Assembly (NCBI RefSeq): GCF_036906915.1
Contig: NZ_JBAKHX010000044.1
Location: 1 to 61,940, forward strand
Length of the DNA: 61,940 nt
Origin: Phytohabitans sp036906915
Lineage (GTDB): Bacteria; Actinomycetota; Actinomycetes; Mycobacteriales; Micromonosporaceae
Direction of reading: 5' to 3'
A program made the translations under genes and the position numbers. Position 1 is the first letter of the stretch. Every line of letters starts with the position of its first letter. The notes below the pieces were generated by a model, which did no database searches, was not told where the DNA came from, and was given only the letters and a program-made list of their open reading frames with translations. Below, piece by piece: positions 16,414 through 25,361 of this stretch.

Positions 16414-17690
16414 GACGGCACCGCCTGGGATTGGGCGAGCGGGAAGCGGGCCCGTACCCGGTAGCCGCCGCTGGAACGCGACCCGGCCTCCAGGACGCCG
16501 TCGTGCGCGGCGACGCGCTCCCGCATGCCGATCAGGCCAAGCCCCACGCCCGCGGGCGCCCCCGGCGGCGCGCCGCGACCATCGTCCGTGATGTCGATCT
16601 CCAGCTCCGCGGCGTGGTACCGGACACGCACGTCGATCGCGGACGCGGCCGCGTGCTTGAGCACATTCGTGACCGCCTCCTGCACGATCCGGTACGCCGC
16701 CTGGGACAGCGACTCGGGCAGCGGCACCGGCTCACCGTACACGCCGAGCCGCGCCGCGAGCCCGGCGCCGCGGGCGCTTGTCACCAGTTCGTCGAGGTGG
16801 TCCACGCCCGACCCGGTCGGCCGTTCGTCCGGGGCGCCGCCGGTCGCGCGCAGCAGGTTGAGCATGCGGCGCAGCTCGCCGACGGCGGTGCGGGCACCCT
16901 GCTCGACCGCGGCGAGCGCGGTGCGGGCCTTGGCCAGGTCCTTGTCCATCACCCGGCGTGCGGCCGAAGCCTGCACACCCATCACCGATACGTGGTGGGC
17001 GACCACGTCGTGGAGCTCGCGGGCGATGCGTACCCGCTCCCCCATCACCGCCCGTTCGCCGGCCTCCGCCGCCAACCGCCGCAGCTCCTGCGCTTGTACT
17101 TCCAGTAGGTGCTGGCGGCGGGCGGAGATCCACGCGGTCTCACCGAAGAAGACCGCGAACCCGAAGAACAGCACGTTCACCAGGATCCCGTTGATGATGA
17201 CCGCGAGCAGCGGCTCCAGCGGACCGGTGGCGTCCGCGAAGGCGTCGGCGGGCAGGTCGGCCGCGGTCTGGGCCATCGCGATGCCGAGCCAGCTGAACAT
17301 CGCGACGATGATGGCGATCTGCGTACGCCGGGCCACCGCCCGGTCGCGGCCCCACGCGCCGAGCGTGTAGATCGCGGCGGAGAGCGCGCCGTTGGCGATC
17401 TGCTGCTCCGGCGAGTGGCGGACCTGCGCAGCGATGAAGGCAGCGGAGATCACGATCGCGGCGGCGGCCGGCCACCGCCGACGCACCGCCAGCGGCAACG
17501 TGACCGCGAACGTCCACAAGACCTGCTCCGGCCGGCTTGGCGAGTCGTCACCGACGAACATCCCGGCGCTCGTCGCCAGCACGAGGTTAAGCTGGGCGAC
17601 CGCCGCGACCGCCACCCCCATGACGACGTCGTTGCGCCGCTGCTCGGCGGTCGGCCCGGGCCGCCGCCACGCCGTCGGTTCGAAGCTCAT
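16410..17690 (-). CDS. Membrane sensor histidine kinase (NarL-partner, HisKA_3 type)
   Basis: 426 residues. Four to five N-terminal hydrophobic segments (to about residue 150) lead into a coiled linker and the dimerisation box ERVRIARELHDVVAHHVS, whose His is the autophosphorylation site. The ATPase domain has N-box REAVTNVLKHA, DDGRGAPPG and GLGLIGMRERV. Start ATG 17690 begins the hydrophilic N-tail before the first helix; a start nine codons upstream is possible. Cognate regulator follows directly. Bacitracin- or drug-type stress sensing is common for this gene arrangement, but the signal is unknown. Confidence 0.93.
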   Translation of the reverse strand: MSFEPTAWRRPGPTAEQRRNDVVMGVAVAAVAQLNLVLATSAGMFVGDDSPSRPEQVLWTFAVTLPLAVRRRWPAAAAIVISAAFIAAQVRHSPEQQIANGALSAAIYTLGAWGRDRAVARRTQIAIIVAMFSWLGIAMAQTAADLPADAFADATGPLEPLLAVIINGILVNVLFFGFAVFFGETAWISARRQHLLEVQAQELRRLAAEAGERAVMGERVRIARELHDVVAHHVSVMGVQASAARRVMDKDLAKARTALAAVEQGARTAVGELRRMLNLLRATGGAPDERPTGSGVDHLDELVTSARGAGLAARLGVYGEPVPLPESLSQAAYRIVQEAVTNVLKHAAASAIDVRVRYHAAELEIDITDDGRGAPPGAPAGVGLGLIGMRERVAAHDGVLEAGSRSSGGYRVRARFPLAQSQAVPS

Positions 17691-17926
17691 GCCCGCGACG
17701 ATCGCACACACCGCCAACCGGCTGCGAACGGATCGAGACGGCAGCAGACGCGGACGTGGTCCGCCTCACGACCTGGCGAGGAAGTACGCGAGGACCGTCG
17801 ATCGCGGCGTGCAACGTCGTCGAGTCCTCGCGCGATCGCGGTTTGGAACGTCCACCTGCGGGAACGATACGTCGCACATGACAGCCGGGTCACGTCCATC
17901 AGGTCAATGACTTCGTGGAGTCCGTC

Positions 17927-18916
17927 ATGGCTGCGCACCGGCCGATCTTCGTTTGCGGTTGTCCCCGATCCGGCACCACGCTTCTGCAGCTGATGCTGCA
18001 CGCCCACCCGCGGATCGCGATCCCGCCGGAGACCCGCTTCGTGCTGGAGGCTTACCGCATCCGGCGGGCGTTCGGCGAGCTGCGCGACCCGGAGCACCGC
18101 CGCGCTCTGGGCCGATGGATCGTGGACCGGCCAGAAAGCCGGTTCGCCGACCTGAACCTGGACCCCGCAGAAGTGATCCAGCAGATTGTCGCGGGCCCTG
18201 CGACGTTGGGCACGGCTTTGGGTGTGGTGTTCCGTGCCTACGCACGCCGGTTCGGCAAGCCGCGCTGGGGCGACAAGCGACCGGTGTACGTATCGAACAT
18301 CCCGATCCTCATCCGGCTGTTTCCAGACGCCCAGATCGTCCACATCGTCCGCGACGGCCGGGACTGCGTCGCCTCACTGAAGCAGATGTCTTGGCACCGG
18401 GGTGGCGTACACCAGGCCATCTCCGCCTGGGCACAGGCCATCGACCACGGACGGTGGGCCGCCCAGGCCCTCGGCTCGCGCGCCTATCACGAGGTTACCT
18501 ACGAAGACCTCGTCCGTGATCCGGAAACGGAACTTCGCCCCCTGTGCGACTACCTGGGCGAAGACTACGACCCGGCCATGCGCGACCCGTCCGCGCTGGC
18601 GCAGGTCGCGGTTCCCGGACGCAAAACCTGGCACGGGCGTACCCGGCAGCCGGTCAGCGCCGAACGCGTGGGCCGGTGGAGCCACGACCTGACCGCCGAA
18701 GAGTTGGGTCTGTGCGAGGCCGTCCTCGGCGAACGACTTCTCGGACGCGGATACGAGCTGTCCGGTGCGCCATCCCCACCCCTGGCGCACCGGCTGCGGT
18801 ACGAGCGGCTGGCGCTGCGCCATCGACTCGCGCCGGTCAAGCGATCCTTCATCCGCGGCTGGGATCGATTGCCGGGTACGCCTTCCGTGGCCGCCCGCGA
18901 GTACGGCCGGCTGTAG
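17927..18916 (+). CDS. PAPS-dependent sulfotransferase
   Basis: 329 residues. The 5'-phosphosulfate loop is FVCGCPRSGTTLLQLML (about 8-24) and the 3'-phosphate motif is IVHIVRDGRDCVASLK (about 132-147). Both are intact, so the protein should transfer sulfate from PAPS to a hydroxyl or amine acceptor. It has no signal peptide. No sulfate-activation or secondary-metabolite gene lies nearby, so the acceptor is unknown. ATG 17927 is preferred over GTG 17915 because GTGGAG lies six bases upstream. The preceding 236 bases (17691-17926) show no gene. Confidence 0.9.
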   Translation: MAAHRPIFVCGCPRSGTTLLQLMLHAHPRIAIPPETRFVLEAYRIRRAFGELRDPEHRRALGRWIVDRPESRFADLNLDPAEVIQQIVAGPATLGTALGVVFRAYARRFGKPRWGDKRPVYVSNIPILIRLFPDAQIVHIVRDGRDCVASLKQMSWHRGGVHQAISAWAQAIDHGRWAAQALGSRAYHEVTYEDLVRDPETELRPLCDYLGEDYDPAMRDPSALAQVAVPGRKTWHGRTRQPVSAERVGRWSHDLTAEELGLCEAVLGERLLGRGYELSGAPSPPLAHRLRYERLALRHRLAPVKRSFIRGWDRLPGTPSVAAREYGRL

Positions 18917-19053
18917 TCGACCTCCGGACGACATGGTCGTTGGCCCGGAACGCCCGCGAGCCGCCGCCACGCCGCACCTTTGCCCGTGCCGCGTACCGAC
19001 CGTTTCGGTCGCCGGCCGGCCGGGCATCCTGGGGTGACGATCGGAGGCGTGTT

Positions 19054-20277
19054 GTGATCGACGCTGCAGCCATCGACACCGAGGCCGCCTGGCATGCGTG
19101 CATCGCGGAGCTCTCGGACCGGGTGAACCTGGCCCAGCCGGACGAGCTCGCCGGCACGATCAATGCCGTGATGGGCCGGATCGGGGTGAAGGTAACGGTC
19201 TATCTGGTCGACCATGAACAACGCCGGCTGTGGCCCGTTCCGGAGCACGGCAAACCCACGTCGGTGCCGCTGTCGGTGGACGGTACGGTCGCTGGCCGGG
19301 CGTTCACGCTGGTGCGCACGCACCAGGCGGACGAGCAGGACGGGCCCTATCGCCTGTGGGTGCCGCTGATCGACGGCGCCGAGCGCTTGGGCGTGGCGGA
19401 AGCGGTGCTCCCCCGAGCCCCGGCTGACACCTCCGCCGTGCAGCACGCGTGCGAGACACTGGTGGGACTGGTGGGGCACCTGGTGACGGTCAAGATGCCG
19501 TACGGGGATGCCCTGCACCTGGTCCGGCGCACCCGGCCGATGACGGCCGCGGCCGAGTTGTTGACGCGCATGCTTCCGCCGTTGACGTTCAGTTGCCGGC
19601 GGGCGTCGGTCAGCGCGATCCTCGAACCCTGTTACGACATAGGCGGTGACGCTTTCGACTACACCTTCGATGGTCCAGTCGCGGGATTCATGATCCTGGA
19701 CGCGATGGGGCGTGGCCTCGATGCCGGGCTGACGTGCGCCACCGCCCTCGCGGCGCTTCGCGCCGCGAGGCGTGACGAACACGACCTGCACGCGATGGCC
19801 CGCTCCGCCGACGCGGCGCTGACCGCGCACTTCTCCGACCTGCGTTTCGTCACCGGTGTGCTCGCCGAGTTGAACATGGACAGTGGGCTGCTGCGGTACC
19901 TCAACGCCGGCCATCCGGCCCCGCTGCTGCTACGCAACGGTAAGGCGGTGCGGGAGTTGCTGGGCGGTCGCCGGCTTCCCATAGGCCTGTCCGCCCGCGG
20001 GATCCAGATGGGCGAGGAGTTGCTGGAACCGGGTGACCGGCTGCTGCTGTTCACCGACGGGGTGGTTGAGGCGTTCGGCCGCGGCGGTGACCGGTTCGGC
20101 GTGCACCGGCTGATCGATCTGGCCCAACGGTGCGCGGCGGCCGGTCTGCCGGGCCCGGAGACGCTGCGCCGGTTGACACACAGCGTCCTTGAACATCAAG
20201 AGGGACCACCCCGCGACGACGCCACCTTGATGATGTTCGAGTGGTCTCCCCAAGCCGCCACACGGACCCAGCCGTGA
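19054..20277 (+). CDS. SpoIIE-type PP2C protein phosphatase with an N-terminal sensor region
   Basis: 407 residues. The C-terminal half is a PP2C/SpoIIE domain with the metal motifs CYDIGGDAFDY (about 193-203), LDAMGRGLDAGL, LNAGHPAPLLLR, LFTDGVVEAFG and RDDATLMMFEW. These enzymes dephosphorylate anti-sigma-factor antagonists and so release stress or sporulation sigma factors. The N-terminal 150 residues look GAF-like (VTVYLVDHEQRRLWPVP). Start GTG 19054 has GGAGG six bases upstream; the longer frame back to 18544 runs through the sulfotransferase and is an artefact. No anti-sigma partner is adjacent. Confidence 0.88.
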   Translation: MIDAAAIDTEAAWHACIAELSDRVNLAQPDELAGTINAVMGRIGVKVTVYLVDHEQRRLWPVPEHGKPTSVPLSVDGTVAGRAFTLVRTHQADEQDGPYRLWVPLIDGAERLGVAEAVLPRAPADTSAVQHACETLVGLVGHLVTVKMPYGDALHLVRRTRPMTAAAELLTRMLPPLTFSCRRASVSAILEPCYDIGGDAFDYTFDGPVAGFMILDAMGRGLDAGLTCATALAALRAARRDEHDLHAMARSADAALTAHFSDLRFVTGVLAELNMDSGLLRYLNAGHPAPLLLRNGKAVRELLGGRRLPIGLSARGIQMGEELLEPGDRLLLFTDGVVEAFGRGGDRFGVHRLIDLAQRCAAAGLPGPETLRRLTHSVLEHQEGPPRDDATLMMFEWSPQAATRTQP

Positions 20278-20431
20278 TTACGTTCCGAATGAGCCGCCCC
20301 TGAGGCGAGGCCGAGCGCGCGGCGGGCGGCGCTCTGGACTGGTTCTGGCGGCCACAAGGCTGCGGCAAGGGCGTAGCGCACAGCAGGGTGGGGTATGGCG
20401 GTGACGACCGAGATTTTTGGAGGGAGTGTAA

Positions 20432-20578
20432 ATGTCTACCTTGCTACGACGGATCAGGGATTTCGTACGCAGCCCGCGCGGGCGGCAGTTGGTGGAGCGT
20501 GGCCGGCAAGAGATCGGCAAGCCGTCCAACCAGCGCAGGTTGCGGGAGTTCAAGGCCCGCTTGGGTAAGCGTCGGTAA
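20432..20578 (+). CDS. 48-aa highly basic small protein
   Basis: ATG at 20432 with a strong GGAGGGAG ribosome site five to six bases upstream; stop TAA at 20576. The product starts MSTLLRRIRDFVRSPRGR and ends in KARLGKRR, with 15 Arg/Lys in 48 residues and predicted helical character. Short proteins with the pattern (I/L)-x2-F-x-RSPxGR occur in actinomycetes as uncharacterised conserved proteins, so this is probably real despite its size. It may bind nucleic acid or membrane. It lies between the phosphatase and the convergent antiporter. Confidence 0.7.
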   Translation: MSTLLRRIRDFVRSPRGRQLVERGRQEIGKPSNQRRLREFKARLGKRR

Positions 20579-20594
20579 CCCTTGAGCGTTCGTG

Positions 20595-21854
20595 TTAGTC
20601 CCGCGTGCCGTCGGCCGTGCGAGAGTGGGCGCGGTCGAGCAGTTGCATGACCGGGGTGGCCGCGATGCCGTGGACCAGGACCGAGGTGATGACCACTAGA
20701 CCGACCATGGCCCACAGCAGGTCGCTGCGGGGCAGGTCGGCGTGGGTCAGGGCGTAGGAAACGTAGTAGAACGAGCCGATCCCGCGGATGCCGAAAAAGG
20801 CGATGACCCAGCGTTCTGCCGGCGTGCCGGGCGCACCGCGTAGCGATAGCCAGCCGGCGGCCGGCCGGATCACGAACACGAGTGCGAGGCCGGCCGCCGC
20901 GGCGGGCCAGGTGAGGGGTGCCAGCAGGCCACCGACGACGGCTCCGCCGAACAGCAGCAGGAGCATCACGGTCAGCAGGCGCTCGGTCTGCTCGGCGAAG
21001 TCGTGCAGGACCTGGTGGTACTCGTGGGAGCGCTCGGCCGCGCGGATCGCGCGGGCGGCCACGAACACGGCCAGGAAGCCGTAGCCACCTGCCACCTGCA
21101 CGAGCCCGTAGGCGAGGAAGGTCGCCGCCAGAGCGAGGAAGCCCTCCGCGTGCCGGGCCATGCGCAGTGCCTCAAAGCGTGCGCGGAAGAAGAGCCGGCC
21201 GAGCAGGCGGCCGACGAGCAGGCCACCGGCCACCCCGACCACGCATTTGTAGAGCACGTCCCGCAGCAGCCAGTCGCCGAGCCAGGCGGACGGATCGGTG
21301 CCCACCGTGGCCATCGCGACGGCGGCGTACACGAAAGGGAAGGCCAAGCCGTCGTTGAGGCCCGCCTCCGAGGTGAGGGTGAACCGCACCTCGTCCTCGG
21401 AGTCCTCCTGGTCGGTCGGTTCACCGACCTGTACGTCCGAGGCGAGCACCGGATCGGTCGGTGCGAGGGCGGCGCCGAGCAGCAGGGCCGCGGCCGGCAC
21501 CAGCCCCGCCCACCACCAGCCGAGCAGCGCCGTCGCGGCGATGGTCAGCGGCATCGCGATGGCCAGCAGTCGCCAGGTCGTGGACCACCGCCGCCACCCG
21601 AACGGCCGGTCGATCTTCAGCCCGGCGCCCATCAGCGCCACGATGACGCCGACTTCGGTCAGGTGCTCGGTCACCGTGGCGTGTGCCAGCGGGTCCGGGT
21701 GAGGCAGGTCGGTCGGTAACGCGAACACCAACATGCCGAGGGCGAGAAACGCGATCGGCATCGACAGTGGCCGGCGCTCCAGCAGCCGCGGCAGGATGCC
21801 GGCCAGCAGAGCACCCGCGCCGACGATCGTGTACGCGATGTCCGACTTCTGCAT
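20595..21854 (-). CDS. CPA-family Na+(K+)/H+ antiporter
   Basis: 419 residues with about 12 hydrophobic helices and no C-terminal regulatory domain. Key elements: VIVALMGAGLKIDRPFG near the first third, ALAPTDPVLASDVQVG (the TDP ion-binding motif), LTSEAGLNDGLAFPF (the ND pair of CPA1 antiporters) and AFFGIRGIGSFYYVSYAL in the C-terminal half. It exchanges monovalent cations for protons at the membrane for pH and salt balance. It is convergent with the 48-aa gene and divergent from the GIDE-like gene. Start at 21854. Confidence 0.93.
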   Translation of the reverse strand: MQKSDIAYTIVGAGALLAGILPRLLERRPLSMPIAFLALGMLVFALPTDLPHPDPLAHATVTEHLTEVGVIVALMGAGLKIDRPFGWRRWSTTWRLLAIAMPLTIAATALLGWWWAGLVPAAALLLGAALAPTDPVLASDVQVGEPTDQEDSEDEVRFTLTSEAGLNDGLAFPFVYAAVAMATVGTDPSAWLGDWLLRDVLYKCVVGVAGGLLVGRLLGRLFFRARFEALRMARHAEGFLALAATFLAYGLVQVAGGYGFLAVFVAARAIRAAERSHEYHQVLHDFAEQTERLLTVMLLLLFGGAVVGGLLAPLTWPAAAAGLALVFVIRPAAGWLSLRGAPGTPAERWVIAFFGIRGIGSFYYVSYALTHADLPRSDLLWAMVGLVVITSVLVHGIAATPVMQLLDRAHSRTADGTRD

Positions 21855-21995
21855 CCGGGCCAGCCGTCCGGTCAGCTGACCACGACAAGCGTCGGCGGCG
21901 CGGCGCCCGTCCGACGCGTATCCAGCTCACCACGAAGATCGGCCACCTCCCACCTCTACCCTCGCGGGACCGCCCTACTCCTGCCGGAGGCCGGG

Positions 21996-22865
21996 ATGGC
22001 GTTGGATACCTACCATCGCGGCGTGGGTGTCCTGTCGATAGTCCTCGCGACGACCGGCTTCTTCGGCTGCGCTCTGGTCGTGCTGGGAGCGATCATGGTG
22101 CTTCTCGCCGTCAAGAACGGTCGTGATCGCTGGTGGATCAGGCGGCACGCCGTCTCGCCCTGCGCCGCGCTGCGACCCGTGGGCAAGCTGCCCGAGCGGT
22201 ACTCCGTCTACGGCCGGACCGTCCCGGGCCGCGGTGGCCTGGTCGTCGCCGCGCTGTCGGGCGCAGAGGCCGTGTGGTTCCGCACGATGGTGTGCTCCTT
22301 CGTCATGGTGGACAGGAACACGCGTACGACCGTGCTCTGGGAGCAGTCCGGCGGTGATCCGTTCGGGGTGGCCGACGGCACCGGTGCGGTCGCTGTCGCG
22401 GCGCCGATCCTGCAAGGAGCGACGTTCTCCAGTCATCTGCCGGTCTGGGCACGGACGCGCAATCCCGTGGGATCGCCGGGTCCGGTGCCGACCCGGACGG
22501 TCGTCGACGAGACCACCCGCAACCAGCGCCAACCCGGACCGTGGCTGCGTCAGCTCATCGAACGCGGGCTGATCCCCCAGGACCGTGTGATGCATGCGGA
22601 CCGGGTGACGGTGATCGAGGAGATCGTGCCGCCCGGGATCCCGCTGCACGTGATCGGCAAACCCGAGATCCTCGCCGGTGGGGTGGTCGGGCTCACACTG
22701 CCGAAGGTCGGCCGGTACCTCGCCTTGAGCCGGACGCCCGCGGAGACCGAGCGGATCCTGGCCGGCGATCGCACGTACGGGATGGGATGTGCGGTGTGGG
22801 CCACGCTGGTCGGCGTCGTATGCCTCGCCGTCTTCGCTGCCGTCGCGATATCGATAACCCGGTAG
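21996..22865 (+). CDS. GIDE-domain-like membrane protein
   Basis: 289 residues. One hydrophobic helix at about 10-38 and another at the extreme C-terminus (about 264-287) flank a soluble domain. RYSVYGRTVPGRGGLVVAAL, then AVWFRTMVCSF, ADGTGAVAVAA and EEIVPPGIPLHVIGKPE match the pattern of GIDE domains, found in bacterial and mitochondrial membrane proteins annotated as E3-ligase-like (without a RING here). The role in bacteria is unknown. Start ATG 21996; the gap to the divergent antiporter is 141 bases. Confidence 0.65.
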   Translation: MALDTYHRGVGVLSIVLATTGFFGCALVVLGAIMVLLAVKNGRDRWWIRRHAVSPCAALRPVGKLPERYSVYGRTVPGRGGLVVAALSGAEAVWFRTMVCSFVMVDRNTRTTVLWEQSGGDPFGVADGTGAVAVAAPILQGATFSSHLPVWARTRNPVGSPGPVPTRTVVDETTRNQRQPGPWLRQLIERGLIPQDRVMHADRVTVIEEIVPPGIPLHVIGKPEILAGGVVGLTLPKVGRYLALSRTPAETERILAGDRTYGMGCAVWATLVGVVCLAVFAAVAISITR

Positions 22866-22874
22866 CCCGGCGCC

Positions 22875-23612
22875 CTAGGTCCGGGCACGACCGCCCAGGT
22901 AGAGGTCGGCCAGTTCGGGGTTCGCGAGGAGGTCACCCGCTGAACCTTCGATGTGGACCTTTCCCAGATCGAGGACGCAGCCGAGGTCGGCGATCTCGAG
23001 CCCGCGGCGGGCGTTCTGCTCGACCAGCAGTACAGCCGTGCCGGCGTCGCGCATTCGCACCACTTGGTCGAACACCGTGCCGGCCGTCTTCGGGTCCAAG
23101 CCCATCGAGGGCTCGTCGAGCAGCACGACCTTCGGGTCCACCATGAGCGAACGGGCGAACTCCACCTGCTTCTGCTGACCGCCGGAGAGCAGACCGGCAA
23201 GGGACTTCCAGCGTTCGCCCACTACCGGGAAGAGTTCCTTCACGAAGTCGGTCCGGCGAGCGACGAATGCCTTGTCGCGGACGGTGTACGCACCAACGGC
23301 CACGTTCTCCGCGACGGTCATCTCGGGGAACACGCTGTGGCCCTGTAGCACGTGGGCGACCCCGTGGGTGGCGAGCATCCGTCGCGGGCCCTCGCCCGTG
23401 ACGTCGCGGCCGTTCACCCGGATCCGGCCCGACTGCGGCTTCAGCAGCCCACTGGCGACCTTGAGGGCGGTGGACTTGCCGGCCCCGTTGGGGCCGACCA
23501 GACAGACGATCGTGGCGGGCGGCACCCGCACGGTGAGGCCGCGCAGCACCAGGGCCGCACGCCCGTAACCGGCCTCGACGCTGTCGAACTCCAGGAGCGG
23601 GTCAGACGCCAA
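22875..23612 (-). CDS. livF: Branched-chain amino-acid-type ABC transporter ATPase (LivF)
   Basis: 245 residues: Walker A GPNGAGKST, signature LSGGQQKQVE, Walker B VVLLDEPSMGLD, then LLVEQNARRGLEIAD, the LivF switch region. It pairs with the LivG-like ATPase encoded just upstream. A TTG start at 23612 is supported by GGAGG six bases before it; it overlaps the livG stop by 11 bases, and no later start would keep the full fold. Substrates of this family include leucine-type amino acids, urea, amides and aromatic acids. Confidence 0.93.
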   Translation of the reverse strand: MASDPLLEFDSVEAGYGRAALVLRGLTVRVPPATIVCLVGPNGAGKSTALKVASGLLKPQSGRIRVNGRDVTGEGPRRMLATHGVAHVLQGHSVFPEMTVAENVAVGAYTVRDKAFVARRTDFVKELFPVVGERWKSLAGLLSGGQQKQVEFARSLMVDPKVVLLDEPSMGLDPKTAGTVFDQVVRMRDAGTAVLLVEQNARRGLEIADLGCVLDLGKVHIEGSAGDLLANPELADLYLGGRART

Positions 23613-24339
23613 GGTACGCCTCCAGGACGCGCGGGTCTGCCCTGATGACCGGCGGCGGCCCCGCGGCGATGGGTCGGCCCCGGTCGAACACGACGACGTG
23701 GTCGCTCAGGCTCATGACCAGGTCCATGTTGTGCTCCACGATGAGAAAGGTTCTGCCCTCCTGGTTGAGCTGGCGCACGAGGGCGGCGATCCGTTCGATC
23801 AGTGCCGGGTTCACCCCGCCGGCTGGCTCGTCCAGCATGATCGTCTCTGGGTCTCCCATCAGCACACCGGCGAGCTCGAGCAGCTTCTGCTGGCCGTAGG
23901 AGAGGTTGCGGGCCTCCACGCCTTCGAGGTGGTCGATGCCGACCCGCCGCAGCCAGCCGCGGGCCCGGTCAATGTCGCCCCGGTTGTGGGAGCTGGCCAA
24001 CTGCGCTCGCAGGCTGGTGGTGCGTACCGCGACGAGCATGTTTTCCAGGACGGTCATGCGCGGAAAGATCCGGCAGAGCTGGAAGCTTCGCCCGATGCCG
24101 GCGCGGGCGATCCGGTGCGGGGACCTGCTGGTGATGTCCTGGCCGCGGTACATCGCCCGGCCGGCGTCCGGCTTGATCATGCCGGTGACACAGTTGAAGA
24201 AGGTGGTTTTTCCGGATCCGTTCGGCCCGATCAAGGCGTTGATCTTGCCGTCCTGGAACGCCACCGTCGCGTCGTCGACGGCCACCACGCCACCGAACGC
24301 CTTCGTCAGCCCCACCGTCTCCACGCTTCGCCGGGTCAT
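23602..24339 (-). CDS. livG: Branched-chain amino-acid-type ABC transporter ATPase (LivG)
   Basis: 245 residues: Walker A GPNGSGKTT, the LivG-typical IGRSFQLCRIFPRMTVLENM, signature LSYGQQKLLELA (Tyr in place of the usual Gly, common in LivG) and Walker B TIMLDEPAGGVNP. The C-terminus VIRADPRVLEAYLGV is the standard LivG tail. ATG 24339 overlaps the permease stop (ATGA). The longer frame upstream is antisense noise over livM. Confidence 0.94.
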   Translation of the reverse strand: MTRRSVETVGLTKAFGGVVAVDDATVAFQDGKINALIGPNGSGKTTFFNCVTGMIKPDAGRAMYRGQDITSRSPHRIARAGIGRSFQLCRIFPRMTVLENMLVAVRTTSLRAQLASSHNRGDIDRARGWLRRVGIDHLEGVEARNLSYGQQKLLELAGVLMGDPETIMLDEPAGGVNPALIERIAALVRQLNQEGRTFLIVEHNMDLVMSLSDHVVVFDRGRPIAAGPPPVIRADPRVLEAYLGV

Positions 24340-25361
24340 CGCCGCACCTCCGCCTGCGAGCGCAGCTCGGCCGCGGTCTCCTCGCGGATCGAGGCGGCCC
24401 CCGGCCGGAAGAGCCGCTTGTACACATCGGACAGTGCCGGGATGATGCCGTCCGGCATGAACAGGACCACGACGGCCAGCAGCAGCCCGGTAGCGACCAG
24501 GTGCAACTGCGTGCTGCCGTACTCGACCTTGAAGTACTCCAGGGCGGACCCGACGACGAGGGCGCCCAGCAGCGGGCCGAACAGGTGCCGTACGCCGCCC
24601 AGCAGCGCCATCAGCACCATGTAGGCACCGGTCAGGATGGAGAATTGGAAGACCGGGTCGAGGTCGCCGAACCACAGGGCGTACAGGCCACCACCGAGGG
24701 CGGTGAACGTCGCCGACGCGACGAACGCCAGCAGCTTGAACGTGAACGTCGGGGTGCCGAGCGACTGCGCCTTGTCCTCGTCTTCGCGGATCGCTTTCAG
24801 CCCCATGCCGAACCGGGACCGGTCGATGATCCACCAGCTCAGCAGCGCGACCGCGAGCAGCGCGCAAAACAGGTAGAAGAAGACCAGATGGTGATCTGGC
24901 CGGCGGAGCCCGGGGAAGGGCCGGGGCACCACGAGCCCGTTCGACCCGCCGGTGAACGAAGCCCAGCTCTGGAAGACCAGCAGCATGATCAGGACCAGCG
25001 AAATCGAGACGATGACGAAGGACGCGCCGCGCACCCGCAGCGAGGCGATACCGATCGGTACGGCCAGCGCGGCGACCAGCGCCGCGGACAGCAACAGCGC
25101 CGCGAAGCTCGGCAAGCCGGCCTTGATGACCAGCAGCCCGGTGCCGTACGCGCCGAGACCGACGTAGGCGCCGTGGCCTAGCGAGATGTAGCCGGTGAAG
25201 CCACCGACGAAGTTCCACGAGGTGGAGAACACCGCGTAGCTAGCCACCACCACGCCGGCGGACAGGATGTACGGGTTCGGTGCCAGCATCGGGAACGACA
25301 GTGCCAGCGCCGCCCCCGCCACCAGAGCGCTGAGCCGTAGGAGGCTAGAAACGCTGGGCAA
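24336..25361 (-). CDS. livM: Branched-chain amino-acid-type ABC permease (LivM)
   Basis: 341 residues with about nine helices. GFTGYISLGHGAYVGLGAYG (about 52-71) is the LivM signature, and RSRFGMGLKAIREDEDKAQS is the cytoplasmic coupling loop. A TTG start at 25361 has GGAGG six bases upstream and overlaps the livH stop by 17 bases. It forms the membrane channel with LivH. The last about 25 residues are a charged cytoplasmic tail. Confidence 0.93.
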   Translation of the reverse strand: MPSVSSLLRLSALVAGAALALSFPMLAPNPYILSAGVVVASYAVFSTSWNFVGGFTGYISLGHGAYVGLGAYGTGLLVIKAGLPSFAALLLSAALVAALAVPIGIASLRVRGASFVIVSISLVLIMLLVFQSWASFTGGSNGLVVPRPFPGLRRPDHHLVFFYLFCALLAVALLSWWIIDRSRFGMGLKAIREDEDKAQSLGTPTFTFKLLAFVASATFTALGGGLYALWFGDLDPVFQFSILTGAYMVLMALLGGVRHLFGPLLGALVVGSALEYFKVEYGSTQLHLVATGLLLAVVVLFMPDGIIPALSDVYKRLFRPGAASIREETAAELRSQAEVRR

